From an uncultured Bacilli bacterium (GTDB lineage Bacteria; Bacillota_I; Bacilli_A; RF39; UBA660), in contig CALVRF010000044.1 of assembly GCA_944358495.1 (NCBI GenBank), positions 1 through 10,965 on the forward strand: a DNA stretch of 10,965 nucleotides. The letters run 5' to 3'. Shown in pieces: positions 1 to 6,699 of this stretch. Under the pieces are notes generated by a model that saw only the letters and a program-made list of their open reading frames with translations, made no database searches and was not told the DNA's origin. The position numbers and the translations under genes were made by a program. Numbering within the stretch: the first letter of the stretch is position 1; each line of letters begins with the position of its first letter.

Positions 1-40
1 GTTCACCCTTGAGATTTATTTTCACAACTAACTTCTCCAT
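1..40 (-). CDS. possible 5' end of a gene running off the left edge
   Basis: On the minus strand an ATG at 40-38 opens a frame that stays open to the window edge and reads MEKLVVKINLKGE. A GTG at 25-23 in the same frame has a GGAG sequence nine bases upstream and could be the true start, giving an N-terminus like MKINLKGE. Only 13 codons are visible, so no family can be named. A different frame is also open on the plus strand from 3 to a TAA at 81-83, so coding on this strand is not certain. Confidence 0.22.
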   Translation of the reverse strand, partial: MEKLVVKINLKGE

Positions 41-91
41 AAAAACAAGTCGGGAACTTTCTACTTTAATTAATAAATGGTAAAAAAAATG

Positions 92-121
92 TTACACTTT
101 AATCCTAAGATGTATGATAAT
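92..121 (+). promoter_or_regulatory. weak SigmaA-like promoter for the pilin-like gene
   Basis: A -10 box GATAAT at 116-121 (or the overlapping TATGAT at 113-118) lies just before the ribosome binding site AAGGTGAGG at 123-131. The only -35 candidate, TTACAC at 92-97, is poor, with 18 bp spacing to GATAAT. The position fits the gene at 139, but the match is weak. Confidence 0.33.
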
Positions 122-138
122 TAAGGTGAGGGTTATAA

Positions 139-2307
139 ATGAGAAAAGGATTTACGTTAGCAGAATTATTAGGTGTGATAGTAGTTATTGGTTTACTTTT
201 ATTATTAATTATTCCAGCAATAATAAATGGCGTAAGTTCTAGGGAAGATGAGGTTGAAGCCGCGCAAAATGAAATTATTTTTGAAGCTACCGCTGAATAT
301 TTAGATAGAGACAAAGAAAAATATCCAAATATATCAGGAAATATATATTGTGTGAGTATTGGTGAACTTTTAGACGCTGGATTATTAGTCGATCCTGTTA
401 AGAAATTAGTTGAAGATGGAAATTATAGTGAAGACGTTATGGTTGAGATTAAAATAACTAATGATGGAGCTAGAAGTTATGCATTAATAGAAGATGGTAC
501 TGGGGAAAAATGTACTGCAAGAAGTTCAGAAGATATTATGATTACCATTAATCCGGATAATTCTCAGTGGGCTCAACAAAAAACTGCAACGATAACTTAT
601 CCCAATTTAGGTGGAGCTAATCAGTATACGAGAAACGAAGGAACTTGGCAAAGTGTTAGTAGAAGTGAAATAGAATTAACATATACCGAAGATGGAACTG
701 TTTCTGGTCAGGTTATCGATAGTAGTGGTAATGTATTAGCTGATGAAACCGAGAAAGTCGAAAAAATCGATAGGGAAGATCCAATTATTATAAAAATAAG
801 TAAAGGCAGTTGGAATGATAATGCTAAACAACAAGTAGATATTACCATGACTGATGCTAAAAGTGGAGTGTCTGCTTACTATATCGGTACTAGTAAAGCA
901 GCTCCAACCGCGAATTCTGATAAATGGAAGACATTTGAATTATCTCCCTACGGTGGAACAGGAACTGTCAGTCAATACTTATCAGAAGGTACTTATTATA
1001 TTTTTGCTAAAGATAGGGCTGGCAACATATCCGATTATACTGCTGAAAATAGTATTACAATCAAAGATGATGTTCCGCCAACATGTACTATAACTTTATC
1101 TGGTACCGAAGGTAATAATGGATGGTACCGTAGTAATGTAGGACTTAAGATGACGACAGCCGATGAAGGAAGTGGGGTTGCGAGTTATGGGTTAACGACA
1201 TCGAAGACGACCACATATAATTCTAAATTAACAGCTACTCAAACCGCGGATACGAAAAGCACAACATATTATGGATATGTAAAAGATAAAGCTGGAAATA
1301 TTAATAAATGTTCCGCCGTCGTAAAAAAAGATACTACTAAGCCAAGTTGCTCGGTAAGTACTAGTGGAACTAAAGGAAGTAACAGTTGGTATATTAGTAA
1401 CGTAACTATCTCTTTAGGTAAAAGTGATAGCACTAGTGGTACTGCAAATTATGGTTTGACAACATCAAGTACAGCTACTTATAATTCTACTAGTAAATTA
1501 ACAAGAAGTAGTGATACTAAAGGATTAACTTACTATGGCTACGTTAAAGATACCGCTGGTAACACTTCTAAATGTTCAACTACGATTAAAAGAGATGCCA
1601 CTAAACCAAGTTGCTCGTTAAAAATCAGTGGAACTATAGGCAATAACAGTTGGTATACTAGTAATGTAACAATATCATTTAACAGCAAAAGTGATAGTAC
1701 ATCCGGCATAAGTACCTATGGCATTGTTCAATCAAGTTCAACTTCTTATAATAAAAAAACAAGTGTAACCCATAACAATGATGGAGCTTCTATTAAATAT
1801 TATGGGTTTGTTAAAGACGCGGCAGGTAATACCAATTCTTGTAATAAAACTTTTAAACGTGACGCTACTAAGCCGACATGTTATGATGATAACTGTGATA
1901 ATGGTAATTGTGGAATTGTAGCTGGTGGTGGAAGCTTCTCATCTCGTTGGTGTGGCTCTTCTTTCTGGGTTAGAGTTACTGATAATTTAAGTGGTGTTGC
2001 CAGTGCCAAATCTAGGCATTGTTATCACAAAATATATGGAAGTACTTCGATAGCTGCCGAATGGGGTCCAGCTTGTGGCGGAAGTAATGACACCGACATG
2101 AGAAATTGGTTGAAAAACAACCGTTCATTTAAAGGCGTTCCTTATTTAAGTGGTGGTTATGCTGCCCATGGTTTAAATGCTCAAAATGCTCGAATTGTCT
2201 ATCAATTCCAAGTTACCGATAAAGCTGGTAATACTAGAGATTGCGGAAGTCATATAAAATCATTCGCCTTTAATAGTGGCGACTGCCCAGGAGGAACTGG
2301 CTTCTAA
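139..2307 (+). CDS. large prepilin-like surface protein with Ig-like repeats
   Basis: A 722-residue protein starting with a class III (prepilin) signal: a four-residue leader MRKG, then FTLAE with the Glu at +5 and a hydrophobic helix to about residue 30. Prepilin peptidase would cut between Gly4 and Phe5. Residues 45-130 look like a pilin-type globular head with Cys71 and Cys125. Then come an Ig-like module without cysteine (about 213-312), three related 88-89-residue modules (313-400, 401-488, 489-577) and a distinct cysteine-rich end (578-722). Each of the three modules opens with PxC, has a YYGY/F-VKDxAGN motif, and has a second Cys 75-76 residues after the first. True pilins are usually 120-200 aa, so this is probably an adhesin or pseudopilin-anchored stalk rather than a fibre subunit. 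No prepilin peptidase, ATPase or other pilus gene is visible. The start is supported by AAGGTGAGG seven bases upstream. The function is inferred; the prepilin motif is clear. Confidence 0.88.
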   Translation: MRKGFTLAELLGVIVVIGLLLLLIIPAIINGVSSREDEVEAAQNEIIFEATAEYLDRDKEKYPNISGNIYCVSIGELLDAGLLVDPVKKLVEDGNYSEDVMVEIKITNDGARSYALIEDGTGEKCTARSSEDIMITINPDNSQWAQQKTATITYPNLGGANQYTRNEGTWQSVSRSEIELTYTEDGTVSGQVIDSSGNVLADETEKVEKIDREDPIIIKISKGSWNDNAKQQVDITMTDAKSGVSAYYIGTSKAAPTANSDKWKTFELSPYGGTGTVSQYLSEGTYYIFAKDRAGNISDYTAENSITIKDDVPPTCTITLSGTEGNNGWYRSNVGLKMTTADEGSGVASYGLTTSKTTTYNSKLTATQTADTKSTTYYGYVKDKAGNINKCSAVVKKDTTKPSCSVSTSGTKGSNSWYISNVTISLGKSDSTSGTANYGLTTSSTATYNSTSKLTRSSDTKGLTYYGYVKDTAGNTSKCSTTIKRDATKPSCSLKISGTIGNNSWYTSNVTISFNSKSDSTSGISTYGIVQSSSTSYNKKTSVTHNNDGASIKYYGFVKDAAGNTNSCNKTFKRDATKPTCYDDNCDNGNCGIVAGGGSFSSRWCGSSFWVRVTDNLSGVASAKSRHCYHKIYGSTSIAAEWGPACGGSNDTDMRNWLKNNRSFKGVPYLSGGYAAHGLNAQNARIVYQFQVTDKAGNTRDCGSHIKSFAFNSGDCPGGTGF
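1075..1869 (+). repeat. three tandem Ig-like module repeats inside the pilin-like gene
   Basis: Three in-frame units of about 264-267 bp (1075-1338, 1339-1602, 1603-1869) encode similar modules. Each has PxC at the start, W-Y about 15 residues later, a YYGY/F-VKDxAGN block and a closing Cys. Units two and three are the most alike (KPSC start, KRDAT end), which suggests recent duplication. The following segment starts with KPTC but then diverges into another fold. Confidence 0.85.
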
Positions 2308-2318
2308 CAGTAACATCT

Positions 2319-2348
2319 AAAGTAATATGCACATGCATGTTACTTTTT
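2319..2348 (+). terminator. Rho-independent terminator after the pilin-like gene
   Basis: A 12-bp stem (2319-2330 with 2335-2346, including one G-U pair) closes a four-base ACAT loop and runs into five Ts. It begins 12 bases after the stop codon at 2305-2307 and separates this gene from the operon at 2443. Confidence 0.8.
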
Positions 2349-2382
2349 AACTATATACTACAAATAAATTTGACAAATATGT

Positions 2383-2411
2383 TTGCTTGTCCTCTATATT
2401 TATTGTATAAT
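2383..2411 (+). promoter_or_regulatory. SigmaA promoter of the RDD-phosphatase-ackA-nrnA operon
   Basis: TTGCTT at 2383-2388 and a perfect TATAAT at 2406-2411 are 17 bp apart. Transcription would start near 2418, about 25 bases before the ATG at 2443. This also argues against the in-frame upstream start at 2383, which would lie inside the promoter. Confidence 0.72.
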
Positions 2412-2442
2412 TGATATGGAAAGAAGAATAGAGGGTGTAAAA

Positions 2443-3027
2443 ATGAAAGCCTCATTAAAAAAAAGAATGAATGCTTATTTAATCGACTTAATTATATTAT
2501 TAATTGTTTTAAGCTTAATTGGTTTCCTATATACACCAAATAATGTTTCTTTAAATAGTCAAATGGATTTAATAACCGTTCAGTATGCTAACGGTGATAT
2601 CCAGTTTAGTGAATATATGACTGATTTAAGCGCTTTATATAAACAAATAGATTTAAATAATATTTTTCTAAATATTATCAATGTCTTATATATTATTGCT
2701 TATTTTGTCGTTTTCCCATATTTTTATCATGGACAAACTGTTGGAAAAAGAATTATGAATATCGAAGTTAAAGCCAAAAGTAATAAAAAACTAACGTTGT
2801 TAAAGCTTTTCCTACGAAATTTAATTATCACTGGATTAATCTATTTCATGGCTGTTATCGTTTGCTCCTTTACTGTACATGAAAATTATTATTTTATGAT
2901 CATAACGGCTCTAGGTATAATTCAAATCATTTTAATTTTAATTAGTATCATTATGGTTTTATATCGCACCGATAGAAAAGGATTGCATGATATCATTGCT
3001 GGTACGTGGGTAGCCAGCACTAAATAA
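2443..3027 (+). CDS. RDD family membrane protein
   Basis: A 194-residue membrane protein of the RDD family, named for conserved Arg and Asp residues. Arg8 and Asp15 sit at the start of the first hydrophobic stretch, and a third conserved Asp (Asp177) lies in the DRKGLHDIIAGT motif near the C-terminus. GQTVGKRIMNIEV (97-109) is a typical family block. Hydrophobic segments lie at roughly 12-30, 76-94, 125-145 and 152-174. The family's role is poorly defined; some members have been linked to ion transport. The start at 2443 is chosen because GAGGGTG at 2431-2437 is well placed and the upstream in-frame codons overlap the promoter. It is the first gene of a four-gene operon, 14 bp ahead of the phosphatase. 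Confidence 0.87.
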   Translation: MKASLKKRMNAYLIDLIILLIVLSLIGFLYTPNNVSLNSQMDLITVQYANGDIQFSEYMTDLSALYKQIDLNNIFLNIINVLYIIAYFVVFPYFYHGQTVGKRIMNIEVKAKSNKKLTLLKLFLRNLIITGLIYFMAVIVCSFTVHENYYFMIITALGIIQIILILISIIMVLYRTDRKGLHDIIAGTWVASTK

Positions 3028-3041
3028 AAGGGGATGTTAAT

Positions 3042-3602
3042 ATGAAATTATATGTTATGAGGCATGGTGAAACTTTGCCTAATACTATGCACTTAATTAC
3101 TGGTAAACAAGAGTGTGATTTAACAAAAAATGGGATTAAGCAAGCTAAAGAAGTTAAAGAAAAATTTCACAATATTAACTTTGACGTTATTTTAACTTCA
3201 CCACTTAGTAGAGCTAGAATTACTGCTAGTACTATAGTAAATAAACCTATAATCATCGATAAAAGGTTAATCGAAAGGGATTATGGTGCTTTCGAGTGGA
3301 AGAAGAAAAAAGATATCGATTATAATGGCTATTGGAATTATCACTTAAATCTTAACCGTAATAATGGTGAATCGATAAAAACTCTTTTCATGAGAATTGA
3401 AAACTTAATCGCAGACTTAATTAGAAAATATCCTCATAAAACTGTTTTATTAGTAACTCATAGTGGAGTAGCTAGGGCGATCCATTATTATATTACTGGG
3501 ATTCCCGAAAATGGCGATTTAACCCCTTTAGAAATTCCTAATTGTAGCTGCCGTGTTTATGAAATTAATGAGGAGGAAATCGATGAAGTTATTAGCCATT
3601 AA
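3042..3602 (+). CDS. histidine phosphatase family protein (phosphoglycerate mutase-like)
   Basis: A 186-residue soluble enzyme of the histidine phosphatase superfamily. The phosphohistidine motif RHGET is at 7-11, with His8 as nucleophile. SPLSRAR (53-59) supplies a second phosphate-binding Arg, Glu78 in ERDYG is the likely acid, and His140 in VTHSG is the second catalytic His. All catalytic residues are present, so it is probably active. The length suits small broad-specificity phosphatases (CobC/PhoE/GpmB type) rather than the 230-250-residue dPGM glycolytic enzyme; the substrate cannot be read from sequence. No cobalamin genes are near, so CobC is not supported. GGGGATG precedes the ATG. 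The end overlaps the acetate kinase gene by 20 bp, indicating translational coupling. Confidence 0.9.
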   Translation: MKLYVMRHGETLPNTMHLITGKQECDLTKNGIKQAKEVKEKFHNINFDVILTSPLSRARITASTIVNKPIIIDKRLIERDYGAFEWKKKKDIDYNGYWNYHLNLNRNNGESIKTLFMRIENLIADLIRKYPHKTVLLVTHSGVARAIHYYITGIPENGDLTPLEIPNCSCRVYEINEEEIDEVISH

Positions 3603-4773
3603 TGCTGGAAGCTCATCTTTGAAATTCAAATTATATGAAATGCCTGAAGAAAATATATTAGTTTATGGTTATATCGATAAAATAGGGGAAAAAGCCGATG
3701 TCAAAATTATTATGGGTGATAATATAACCGAAACCACTGAAAATTTACCAAACCATAATAAAGCCGTAGATCTTTTAATTAATATACTTTTACAAAATCA
3801 TATCATTAGTAAATTAGAAGATATTGAGGCTATTGGTCATCGTATTGTCAATGGTGCCAGCCACTATAAAACAGAATTTATAAATGATAATCTTTTGAGT
3901 TATTTAACAAGTTTAATACCTTTATCCCCAGTACATATGCCAGGGCATTTAGCTGGTATTAATGCATTTAAAGAACTTTTACCGGCTACTAATCAAGTAG
4001 CAATTTATGATACCGCCTTTCATCACACTATCCCTAAAGAAAATTATTTATATGCTATACCTTATGAATGGTATCAAAAATATGGTATTAGAAAGTTTGG
4101 TTTTCATGGCATTAGCTGCGCCTATATAACTATGGAAATGACTAAGATTTTAAAGAAAAAACCAAATCTTATTATTTGTCATATTGGTAATGGCGCTAGT
4201 GTTACTGCGGTTAAAGATGGAAAATCATTAGATAATTCCATGGGCTTTACTGCCAATGAAGGTTTAATTATGGGGACTAGAAGTGGATCAATCGACTATA
4301 GTATTTTACCTTACATCATGCAAAAAACTAGCCAAAGCATCGAGGAAATCGATGAGGTTTTAAATAAACAAAGTGGTTTGTTAGGCTTAGCTGGTGTTAG
4401 TGACAATCGTGATTTAGAAAAACTAATTAATAATAAAGATTATCTAGCTATTTTAGCTAATACCATGTATATCAATCGAATTGTCGAATATATTGCTAAA
4501 TACTATTTAAAATTGTATAATATAGACGCTTTAGTTCTCTGCGGGGGTGTTGGAGAAAATGCCATTAAATTTAGAAAACAATTAATAAGCAAATTAAACA
4601 AACTTGGTATTTATTTAGATGAAGAAAAGAATAAAAATATTTCTAAATTTTCTAAAACTAATCAAGGCGTTATAACAACCCCTAATTCCTTAATTCCTTG
4701 TTATATTATCCCCACTGATGAAGAATTAATGCTTGCTAGAGAGACTTATAAGCTTTTAACACAGAAAGCGTGA
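3583..4773 (+). CDS. ackA: acetate kinase
   Basis: Acetate kinase converts acetyl phosphate plus ADP to acetate plus ATP in the cytoplasm, the energy-yielding last step of acetate fermentation. The 396-residue length matches the family. Recognisable blocks are NAGSSSLKF with Asn7, IGHR with Arg87, PVHMPG with His118, YDTAFHHT with Asp143, FGFHG with His175, HIGNGAS at 200-206, MGTRSG with Arg233, GGVGEN at 321-326 and TDEE at 378-381. These correspond to the known nucleotide- and acetate-binding residues, so the enzyme should be active. The start at 3583 has a perfect AGGAGG at 3571-3576. An upstream in-frame ATG at 3553 is rejected because it adds ten non-conserved residues. Phosphotransacetylase (pta), its usual partner, is not in the window. 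The stop is TGA, unlike its neighbours. Confidence 0.97.
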   Translation: MKLLAINAGSSSLKFKLYEMPEENILVYGYIDKIGEKADVKIIMGDNITETTENLPNHNKAVDLLINILLQNHIISKLEDIEAIGHRIVNGASHYKTEFINDNLLSYLTSLIPLSPVHMPGHLAGINAFKELLPATNQVAIYDTAFHHTIPKENYLYAIPYEWYQKYGIRKFGFHGISCAYITMEMTKILKKKPNLIICHIGNGASVTAVKDGKSLDNSMGFTANEGLIMGTRSGSIDYSILPYIMQKTSQSIEEIDEVLNKQSGLLGLAGVSDNRDLEKLINNKDYLAILANTMYINRIVEYIAKYYLKLYNIDALVLCGGVGENAIKFRKQLISKLNKLGIYLDEEKNKNISKFSKTNQGVITTPNSLIPCYIIPTDEELMLARETYKLLTQKA

Positions 4774-4777
4774 TTGT

Positions 4778-5737
4778 ATGAGTATTTATAAAAAAATATA
4801 TAAACAAATAAAAAAAGCTAAAAAAATAGTTATTGCTAGACATATCGGCCCTGATCCTGATGCTTTAGGTAGTTCGTTAGGTTTAAAAGAAATTATTTTA
4901 AATACGTTTCCTACTAAAGAAGTTTACGTCATTGGCGCTCCAGCTAGTAAATTTAAATTTTTAGGTGACTTAGATAAATATAATGAAACCTTATCGAATG
5001 CATTATTAATTGTCACTGATACACCTGACGCTAAAAGAGTTGATGGTGTTAATCCATTAAAATTTAAAAACTCCATTAAAATCGATCATCATCCATTTGT
5101 CGAAAAAACCTGCACTCTAGAATGGATTGATTCCAATTCTTCTAGTGCCGCTCAAATGGTCGCAGAGTTAACCTTTAATACTAAACTCAAAATGGATCAA
5201 AAAGCTGCCACAATTCTTTATACCGGTATTGTTGCCGACACCAATCGTTTTATGTTCGCTTATACAAGTACTAAAACCTTTGAGGTTGCTAGTGAATTAT
5301 TAAAATATAATATCGATATTACAAAAGTTTACAATAATCTTTATATGAGGCCGTATAAAGAAATAAAGTTCCAAGGTTATTTATCACAAAACTTTGTTAT
5401 TAATGATAATAAAGTTGCCTATATTATTATTGATGATACTGTTTTAAAAGAGTATGAAGTTGATGTGGCTACTGCTGGTAATATGATTAATAATTTTAAC
5501 CATATTAAAGAAATTCTTATTTGGGTTACTTTTACCTACGACAAAGATTTAAAATCATACCGCACTTCAATTAGATCAAGAGGACCAATTATTAATGAAG
5601 TAGCTGCTAAGTTTGGTGGAGGAGGTCATATTTATGCCAGTGGAACTAGACTGAAAAACATTGAAGAAATGAACAGCTTAATCGATAGCCTAAGTAAAGT
5701 ATCAGCTGATTATATTGAAAAAAATGAAACCGTTTAA
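4778..5737 (+). CDS. nrnA: DHH/DHHA1 phosphoesterase, NrnA-type nanoRNase / pAp phosphatase
   Basis: A 319-residue protein with the DHH-DHHA1 architecture and length of Bacillus NrnA (about 313 aa). NrnA degrades oligoribonucleotides of two to five residues and dephosphorylates 3'-phosphoadenosine 5'-phosphate in the cytoplasm. The DHH metal motifs are intact: HIGPDPDALGS at 22-32, Asp81 in VTDTPD, IDHH at 102-105 and DTNRF at 154-158. The DHHA1 substrate loop GGGGH is at 280-284 with Arg265 and Arg268 upstream. There is no PAS/GGDEF-like part, so it is not GdpP. The gene begins four bases after ackA with only a weak GTGA-like site, suggesting coupled translation. Its stop codon lies in the loop of the terminator shared with the convergent regulator. 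Confidence 0.93.
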   Translation: MSIYKKIYKQIKKAKKIVIARHIGPDPDALGSSLGLKEIILNTFPTKEVYVIGAPASKFKFLGDLDKYNETLSNALLIVTDTPDAKRVDGVNPLKFKNSIKIDHHPFVEKTCTLEWIDSNSSSAAQMVAELTFNTKLKMDQKAATILYTGIVADTNRFMFAYTSTKTFEVASELLKYNIDITKVYNNLYMRPYKEIKFQGYLSQNFVINDNKVAYIIIDDTVLKEYEVDVATAGNMINNFNHIKEILIWVTFTYDKDLKSYRTSIRSRGPIINEVAAKFGGGGHIYASGTRLKNIEEMNSLIDSLSKVSADYIEKNETV

Positions 5738-5750
5738 TTGGTTTCATTTT
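5721..5750. terminator. bidirectional terminator containing both convergent stop codons
   Basis: A perfect 11-bp stem (5721-5731 with 5740-5750) has an eight-base loop. T-runs follow the stem in both directions (about 5747-5752 on plus, and A5715-5724 read as Ts on minus). The stops of the nrnA-like gene (5735-5737) and the double-HTH gene (5736-5734) overlap inside the loop, so one hairpin ends both transcripts. Confidence 0.87.
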
Positions 5751-6222
5751 TTGTGGTCTCAGGCACTCTTTTGATGATATCTATTTCATCAGTCTTGCCC
5801 ATAAGATAGTCCATTGATATATTAAACGTTTTGGCGATTAAATATAACTTAGACAAAGGCACCGCTGTTACTGCATTTTCATAACGCGATAATTTCATTT
5901 GACTCATTCCTGGCATCATTTCACTCATTTTTTCTTGGGATAATTTTTTACTTTTGCGCATTGTATATATTCTTTTAGCCGATATTTTGGCATCATATAT
6001 ACGGCCTGCCTTACCCTTATAATTAGATAATCCAGTTAAATAATCGACACTAACATTGTAATAATTAGCCAGTTTATCGATGATTTCTAGTGGCATTTCA
6101 TATAAGCCCGCCTCCCAATGAGGATATGTATTACGATTAACCCCTAAAATATCTGCTATTTCACGTTGCAGCAAATCATTATCTGTTCTTAAATCACTAA
6201 TGCGTTTAAATTTAATTGCCAT
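5734..6222 (-). CDS. tandem XRE-type double-HTH transcriptional regulator
   Basis: A 162-residue DNA-binding protein with two Cro/C1-type helix-turn-helix domains, at about 8-64 and 80-142. Both show a Q(R)EIADILG- or SQEKMSEMM-like second helix and both end in a VDYLTG / MDYLMG motif typical of XRE proteins. No signal-sensing, peptidase or membrane domain is visible. The start is placed at 6222: MAIKFKRISDLR begins a normal HTH domain and has GGGTG upstream. An extension to 6330 would add a 36-residue, Cys/Phe-rich, non-conserved stretch that runs through the likely promoter. It is transcribed alone, towards the nrnA-like gene. Its target is unknown; the inverted repeats upstream suggest autoregulation. 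Confidence 0.85.
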   Translation of the reverse strand: MAIKFKRISDLRTDNDLLQREIADILGVNRNTYPHWEAGLYEMPLEIIDKLANYYNVSVDYLTGLSNYKGKAGRIYDAKISAKRIYTMRKSKKLSQEKMSEMMPGMSQMKLSRYENAVTAVPLSKLYLIAKTFNISMDYLMGKTDEIDIIKRVPETTKNETN

Positions 6223-6234
6223 ATTTATCACCCA

Positions 6235-6315
6235 CTTATATTCATTGTACAAATGAAAATGACAACATTTTCCATATTGTCGCCAAACGAGTGAAAAAAA
6301 ACATAAATGACAACA
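6235..6315 (-). promoter_or_regulatory. putative promoter and operators of the double-HTH gene
   Basis: On the minus strand TTGTCA (6265-6260) and TATAAG (6240-6235) could form a promoter with long 19-bp spacing. Between them is an inverted repeat TTCATT-N5-AATGAA (6241-6257) containing the palindrome TTGTACAA (6245-6252). Just upstream are GACAA-N11-TTGTC (6261-6281) and a direct repeat AAATGACAACA at 6257-6267 and 6305-6315. This density of symmetry fits binding by an HTH protein, most simply its own product. No experiment is implied. Confidence 0.35.
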
Positions 6316-6317
6316 AA

Positions 6318-6354
6318 AAAGGATAAACAAGTAGATTTTGCTCGTTTATCCTTT
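6318..6354 (-). terminator. terminator of the coat-like gene
   Basis: An 11-bp perfect stem (6318-6328 with 6344-6354) with a 15-base loop lies directly after the stop codon of the minus-strand gene at 6358. Read on the minus strand it ends in a run of six Ts. Confidence 0.8.
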
Positions 6355-6357
6355 ATT

Positions 6358-6600
6358 TTAAAATGGTCTATAGTATGGTGGGTAATAGTATGGTGGATAA
6401 TAGATAGGCCTATTGTATCCGCCAGTAAAAAATGGTGCTACTAATCCTCCAGTAATACCTCCAAGCAAAAATGGTCCTAAAAATCCGCCACCGACCAATG
6501 GTCTATTCATCGGCGGTCTACCTTGATTCATTGGCGGTCTACCTTGATTCATTGGCGGCCTACCTGGACCTTGCCTATAATATTCTATATATGGTCCCAT
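6358..6600 (-). CDS. small Gly/Pro/Tyr-rich protein, probable spore coat component
   Basis: An 80-residue protein of unusual composition. Residues 13-32 hold three copies of a GRPPMNQ-like repeat. Residues 37-61 are glycine-rich and hydrophobic (GGGFLGPFLLGG...). The tail 66-80 is almost only Tyr and Pro, ending YYRPF. There are no cysteines and no signal peptide. Low-complexity Gly/Tyr/Pro proteins of this sort are common in Bacillales spore coats, where tyrosines may be cross-linked; I cannot name a family. Translation is strongly supported by AGGAGGG seven bases before the ATG. The divergent neighbour begins the deacetylase-like/SpoVID/YsxE block, and the upstream DNA carries a SigmaK-like promoter, both favouring expression in the mother cell late in sporulation. 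A small cell-surface protein is the alternative. Confidence 0.72.
   Translation of the reverse strand: MGPYIEYYRQGPGRPPMNQGRPPMNQGRPPMNRPLVGGGFLGPFLLGGITGGLVAPFFTGGYNRPIYYPPYYYPPYYRPF
6505..6567 (-). repeat. three 21-bp tandem repeats in the coat-like gene
   Basis: Three adjacent 21-bp units (6505-6525, 6526-6546, 6547-6567) differ at only a few bases and encode the repeated GRPPMNQ heptad. In-frame 21-bp units can expand or contract by slippage without breaking the gene. Confidence 0.9.
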
Positions 6601-6619
6601 GTTCGTCCCTCCTTCATAT

Positions 6620-6646
6620 TATCATATGAACATTCTAAAAAAGAGT
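6620..6646 (-). promoter_or_regulatory. SigmaK-like promoter of the coat-like gene
   Basis: On the minus strand CATATGATA (6628-6620) matches the SigmaK -10 consensus CATAnnnTA. It is preceded at 16 bp by AC (6646-6645), the short SigmaK -35 element. Transcription would start just before the AGGAGGG site. Such short motifs occur by chance in AT-rich DNA, so the gene context adds most of the weight. Confidence 0.45.
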
Positions 6647-6655
6647 GAAAATTGG

Positions 6656-6683
6656 TTGTAAAAAGTTAAATTAATCATATAAT
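6656..6683 (+). promoter_or_regulatory. promoter of the deacetylase-like gene
   Basis: TTGTAA at 6656-6661 and a perfect TATAAT at 6678-6683 are spaced by 16 bp, ending 16 bases before the ATG at 6700. The overlapping CATATAAT at 6676-6683 also resembles a SigmaE -10 (CATACAnT), so vegetative or sporulation control cannot be told apart by eye. Confidence 0.5.
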
Positions 6684-6699
6684 TTGTTAGGGTGAGACA

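Noticed and set aside
3..83. 3' end of a plus-strand gene at the left edge
   Set aside because: The frame is open to a TAA at 81-83, but it uses codons uncommon here (CGG), shows no recognisable motif and has no terminator after it.
105..314. Open frame of 69 codons on the minus strand
   Set aside because: It is antisense to the prepilin signal region of a clear gene and has no start signal of its own.
854..1093. Open frame of 79 codons on the plus strand
   Set aside because: It lies wholly inside the pilin-like gene in another frame, without a convincing ribosome binding site or recognisable domain.
1075..1869. Repeat array considered as CRISPR
   Set aside because: Units are about 265 bp, in frame and protein-coding, with no short identical repeats separated by unique spacers.
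4771..4773. TGA read as tryptophan (Mycoplasma-type code)
   Set aside because: The TGA sits at the normal end of AckA (396 aa), TGG is used for all Trp codons seen, and no conserved domain is interrupted by TGA.
6223..6330. N-terminal extension of the double-HTH protein
   Set aside because: The 36 added residues are Cys/Phe/His-rich, precede a normal HTH start, and overlap the likely promoter and operators.
6505..6567. 21-bp repeats considered as iterons of an origin
   Set aside because: They lie in frame in a coding sequence and encode a regular GRPPMNQ heptad; no replication gene is near.
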